DNA of 7,212 nt from Paracoccaceae bacterium (GTDB taxonomy: Bacteria > Pseudomonadota > Alphaproteobacteria > Rhodobacterales > Rhodobacteraceae), in NCBI GenBank assembly GCA_007121115.1, contig SKMI01000103.1, forward strand, positions 1-7,212, given 5' to 3'. A program made the translations under genes and the position numbers. Below are positions 5,359 to 7,212 of this stretch, in pieces. The notes beneath the pieces are model-generated. The model was not told where the DNA came from and did not search any database. It saw nothing but the letters and a program-made list of their open reading frames with translations. Each line of letters opens with the position of its first letter. Position 1 is the stretch's first letter.

Positions 5359-6660
5359 ATGACCACCCTGACCCCGCGCGAGATCGTGTCCGAACTGGAC
5401 CGCTTCATCATCGGCCAGAAGGACGCCAAGCGCGCCGTGGCCGTGGCGCTGCGCAACCGCTGGCGGCGCAAGCAGCTTCCCGCAGACCTGCGCGAGGAGG
5501 TCTATCCCAAGAACATCCTGATGATCGGCCCCACCGGCGTCGGCAAGACCGAGATCAGCCGCCGCCTGGCCAAACTCGCCCGCGCGCCCTTCATCAAGAT
5601 CGAGGCCACCAAGTTCACCGAGGTCGGCTATGTCGGCCGCGACGTGGACAGCATCATCCGCGATCTGGCCGACAGCGCCGTGGCCATGACCCGCGAGCAC
5701 ATGCGCGAGGACGTGAAGTCCCGCGCCCAGGCCGCCGCCGAGGACCGGGTGATCGCCGCCATCGTCGGCGAGGATGCGCGCGAGGCCACGCGCGAACGCT
5801 TCCGCGAGAAGCTGCGCGACGGCGCGCTCGACGACACCGAGATCGAGGTGGAGGTCACCGACACCTCCAACCCCTTCCCCATGGAGATGCCGGGGATGCC
5901 GCAGGGGGCGGGCGGCGTGAACCTGGGCGATATCTTCGGCAAGGCCTTTGGCGGGCGCAAGACGCGCCGCCGCATCACCGTCGCCGAGAGCCACGAGCTG
6001 CTGGTGAGCGAGGAGGCCGACAAGCTCTTGGACGACGACACCGTGAACCGCGCCGCGCTGGACGCGGTGCAGGAAAACGGGATCGTGTTCCTGGACGAGA
6101 TCGACAAAGTCTGCGCCCGCTCCGACGCCCGCGGCGGCGAGGTCAGCCGCGAGGGCGTGCAGCGCGACCTGCTGCCGTTGATCGAGGGGACGACGGTTTC
6201 GACCAAATACGGGCCGGTGAAGACCGACCACATCCTGTTCATCGCCTCGGGCGCCTTCCACATCGCCAAGCCCTCGGACCTCTTGCCGGAATTGCAGGGG
6301 CGGCTTCCGATCCGGGTGGAGTTGCGCGCGCTGACCGAGGGGGATTTCGTCCGCATCCTGACCGAGACCGACAACGCGCTGACCCGGCAATACACCGCGC
6401 TGATGGGGACCGAAGGCGTGACGGTGGATTTCACCGAAGACGGGATCGCCGCGCTGGCCCGGATCGCGGCCGAGGTGAACCGCGCGGTCGAGAACATCGG
6501 CGCGCGGCGGCTCTATACGGTGATGGAGCGGGTGTTCGAGGAGGTCTCCTTCACCGCCCCGGACCGCGGCGGCGAGACGGTGACGGTGGACGCGGGTTTC
6601 GTGGAGACCAACCTGGGCGACCTGGCCCGCTCGGCGGATTTGAGTCGGTATGTGTTGTGA
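5359..6660 (+). CDS. hslU: ATP-dependent protease ATPase subunit HslU (ClpY)
   Basis: HslU is the AAA+ unfoldase that recognises substrates and threads them into HslV. The 433 residues are the normal family length. The N-terminal LTPREIVSELDRFIIGQ is typical. Walker A GPTGVGKT lies at 57-64, the pore loop GYVGRD at 90-95, Walker B FLDEID at 244-249, sensor 1 around ILFIASGAFH (292-301), the arginine-rich LQGRLPIR at 312-319 and sensor 2 GARRL at 381-385. The intermediate domain spans roughly 110-230. The C-terminus DLSRYVL is the tail that inserts into HslV and activates it. The ATG is chosen for AGAAGAAGGG (5341-5350) eight bases upstream. The frame stays open back to an ATG at 5167 through the tandem array, but that extension has no family counterpart. 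It is separated from hslV by the antisense brnTA pair and so probably has its own promoter. Confidence 0.97.
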   Translation: MTTLTPREIVSELDRFIIGQKDAKRAVAVALRNRWRRKQLPADLREEVYPKNILMIGPTGVGKTEISRRLAKLARAPFIKIEATKFTEVGYVGRDVDSIIRDLADSAVAMTREHMREDVKSRAQAAAEDRVIAAIVGEDAREATRERFREKLRDGALDDTEIEVEVTDTSNPFPMEMPGMPQGAGGVNLGDIFGKAFGGRKTRRRITVAESHELLVSEEADKLLDDDTVNRAALDAVQENGIVFLDEIDKVCARSDARGGEVSREGVQRDLLPLIEGTTVSTKYGPVKTDHILFIASGAFHIAKPSDLLPELQGRLPIRVELRALTEGDFVRILTETDNALTRQYTALMGTEGVTVDFTEDGIAALARIAAEVNRAVENIGARRLYTVMERVFEEVSFTAPDRGGETVTVDAGFVETNLGDLARSADLSRYVL

Positions 6661-6712
6661 GGGGGTTAAACTCCATTATCCGTTCTCACGGTACAACACC
6701 CGCGCTTTGAGC
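6661..6712. other. Convergent junction between hslU and the low-GC segment
   Basis: A 52-base gap between the convergent stops of hslU and the DUF1524 gene. Composition changes right here from GC-rich coding DNA to mixed sequence. I see no convincing terminator hairpin on either strand and no obvious attachment-site repeat within the window. Confidence 0.5.
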
Positions 6713-7212
6713 CTATACCTTCCAAATTTTTTCCCGTGCCATTTCTGATATGCGAAGGGTGTTCGCAAAAATGGTACTCTCATCTAGAGAATCAGCGCAT
6801 TCAAGGACATTTGGGAGCTTGTAACCTTGACTCTTCAAAATAACCTTTTTCTCTTCAAAGTTATTGGTCGAAAGCATCTCGTTCGTTTTCTGATCAACGA
6901 GCAAAAGGTTGCCGAGCTGCCCTAAAACGAGGTGATCTTCATCAGAACTGGAGCTTGATTGAGGAAAAAGATGCTCGATTGTGAGATCGTCGGTTTCACC
7001 TATAGACGGCTGATTCTCAAATACAGCAACTTTTCTGAGAATGTACTGAACGAGTGCCTTTTGAGACGAGTGTTTGTTAGTGAACACTATCTGCTGAAAA
7101 CCCACGTCAAACTCTGATTCCGGCACTTCACGATCACGTAGCTTTGAAACAAGATCAGCAATGATGCTTGCGGCATCACTACTATTGGTGCACTCAAACA
7201 TTTGCCGGCCAA
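6713..7212 (-). CDS. DUF1524 (HNH-type) domain protein, C-terminal part, likely of the DUF262/GmrSD kind (5' end outside window)
   Basis: The frame is open from the right window edge to the TAG at 6713-6715, so about 166 residues of a longer protein are visible. The ATG at 7199-7201 is probably internal, since codons upstream (GRQ) remain open. The segment LTIEHLFPQ followed by LGQLGNLLLVDQKTNEMLS and a closing MAREKIWKV is the DUF1524 pattern: a His in an EH-x-x-P context, then Asn residues and Lys of an HNH/beta-beta-alpha-metal-like nuclease fold. In known proteins DUF1524 is joined to an N-terminal DUF262 NTPase domain, as in the GmrSD type IV restriction enzymes that attack modified DNA; that half would lie beyond 7212. 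GC content is roughly 40-45 percent, far below the rest, pointing to horizontal acquisition. Exact function cannot be stated from this fragment. Confidence 0.8.
   Translation of the reverse strand, partial: GRQMFECTNSSDAASIIADLVSKLRDREVPESEFDVGFQQIVFTNKHSSQKALVQYILRKVAVFENQPSIGETDDLTIEHLFPQSSSSSDEDHLVLGQLGNLLLVDQKTNEMLSTNNFEEKKVILKSQGYKLPNVLECADSLDESTIFANTLRISEMAREKIWKV

Noticed and set aside
5125..6390. Minus-strand frame through hslU and the tandem array continuing into brnT as a 523-residue protein
   Set aside because: The part opposite hslU is low-complexity shadow sequence. Only the last 101 residues match BrnT, and a GTG with a good ribosome binding site marks the real start.
5313..6710. 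A 465-codon plus-strand frame overlapping hslU
   Set aside because: It is an alternative frame of hslU, Arg/Gly/Pro-rich and without domains.

Overview
The window looks like chromosome from a high-GC alphaproteobacterium, most likely of the Rhodobacterales (Rhodobacteraceae/Roseobacteraceae). Three things point there: GC-rich codon use over the first 6.66 kb, the gene order addB-addA-trxA followed by hslV and hslU, and an HslV with a short propeptide ending in HG before the catalytic Thr. No species is claimed.

Layout. Bases 1-173 hold the last 56 codons of addB. A hairpin-rich repeat leads into addA (261-3617), the helicase-nuclease partner of AddB in double-strand break repair. Next comes a classical thioredoxin, trxA (3676-3996). 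A second copy of the repeat core follows and leads into hslV (about 4061-4612), the peptidase of the HslUV heat-shock protease. Its ATPase partner hslU (5359-6660) does not follow directly. Between them, on the opposite strand, sits a BrnT/BrnA type II toxin-antitoxin module (brnT 4819-5124, brnA 4602-4883). The 234-bp divergent region between brnT and hslU carries a near-perfect array of about 9.7 copies of the 7-bp unit TTTCGTG, a 10-bp palindrome over a candidate brnT -10 element, and a candidate heat-shock-type promoter for hslU. Right after the hslU stop the GC content drops sharply, and the window ends inside the 3' part of a minus-strand gene for a DUF1524 (HNH-type) protein of the GmrSD/DUF262-DUF1524 kind. 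This looks like the edge of an acquired, possibly defence-related, segment.

How it fits together. addAB, trxA and hslVU are housekeeping genes for DNA repair, redox balance and protein quality control. The toxin-antitoxin pair, the tandem array and the low-GC DUF1524 gene are accessory DNA on either side of hslU. The strongest candidate for something new is the brnTA insertion in hslVU with a potentially slippage-prone heptanucleotide tract in its leader. At the present repeat number an ATG abutting the array is in frame with brnT.
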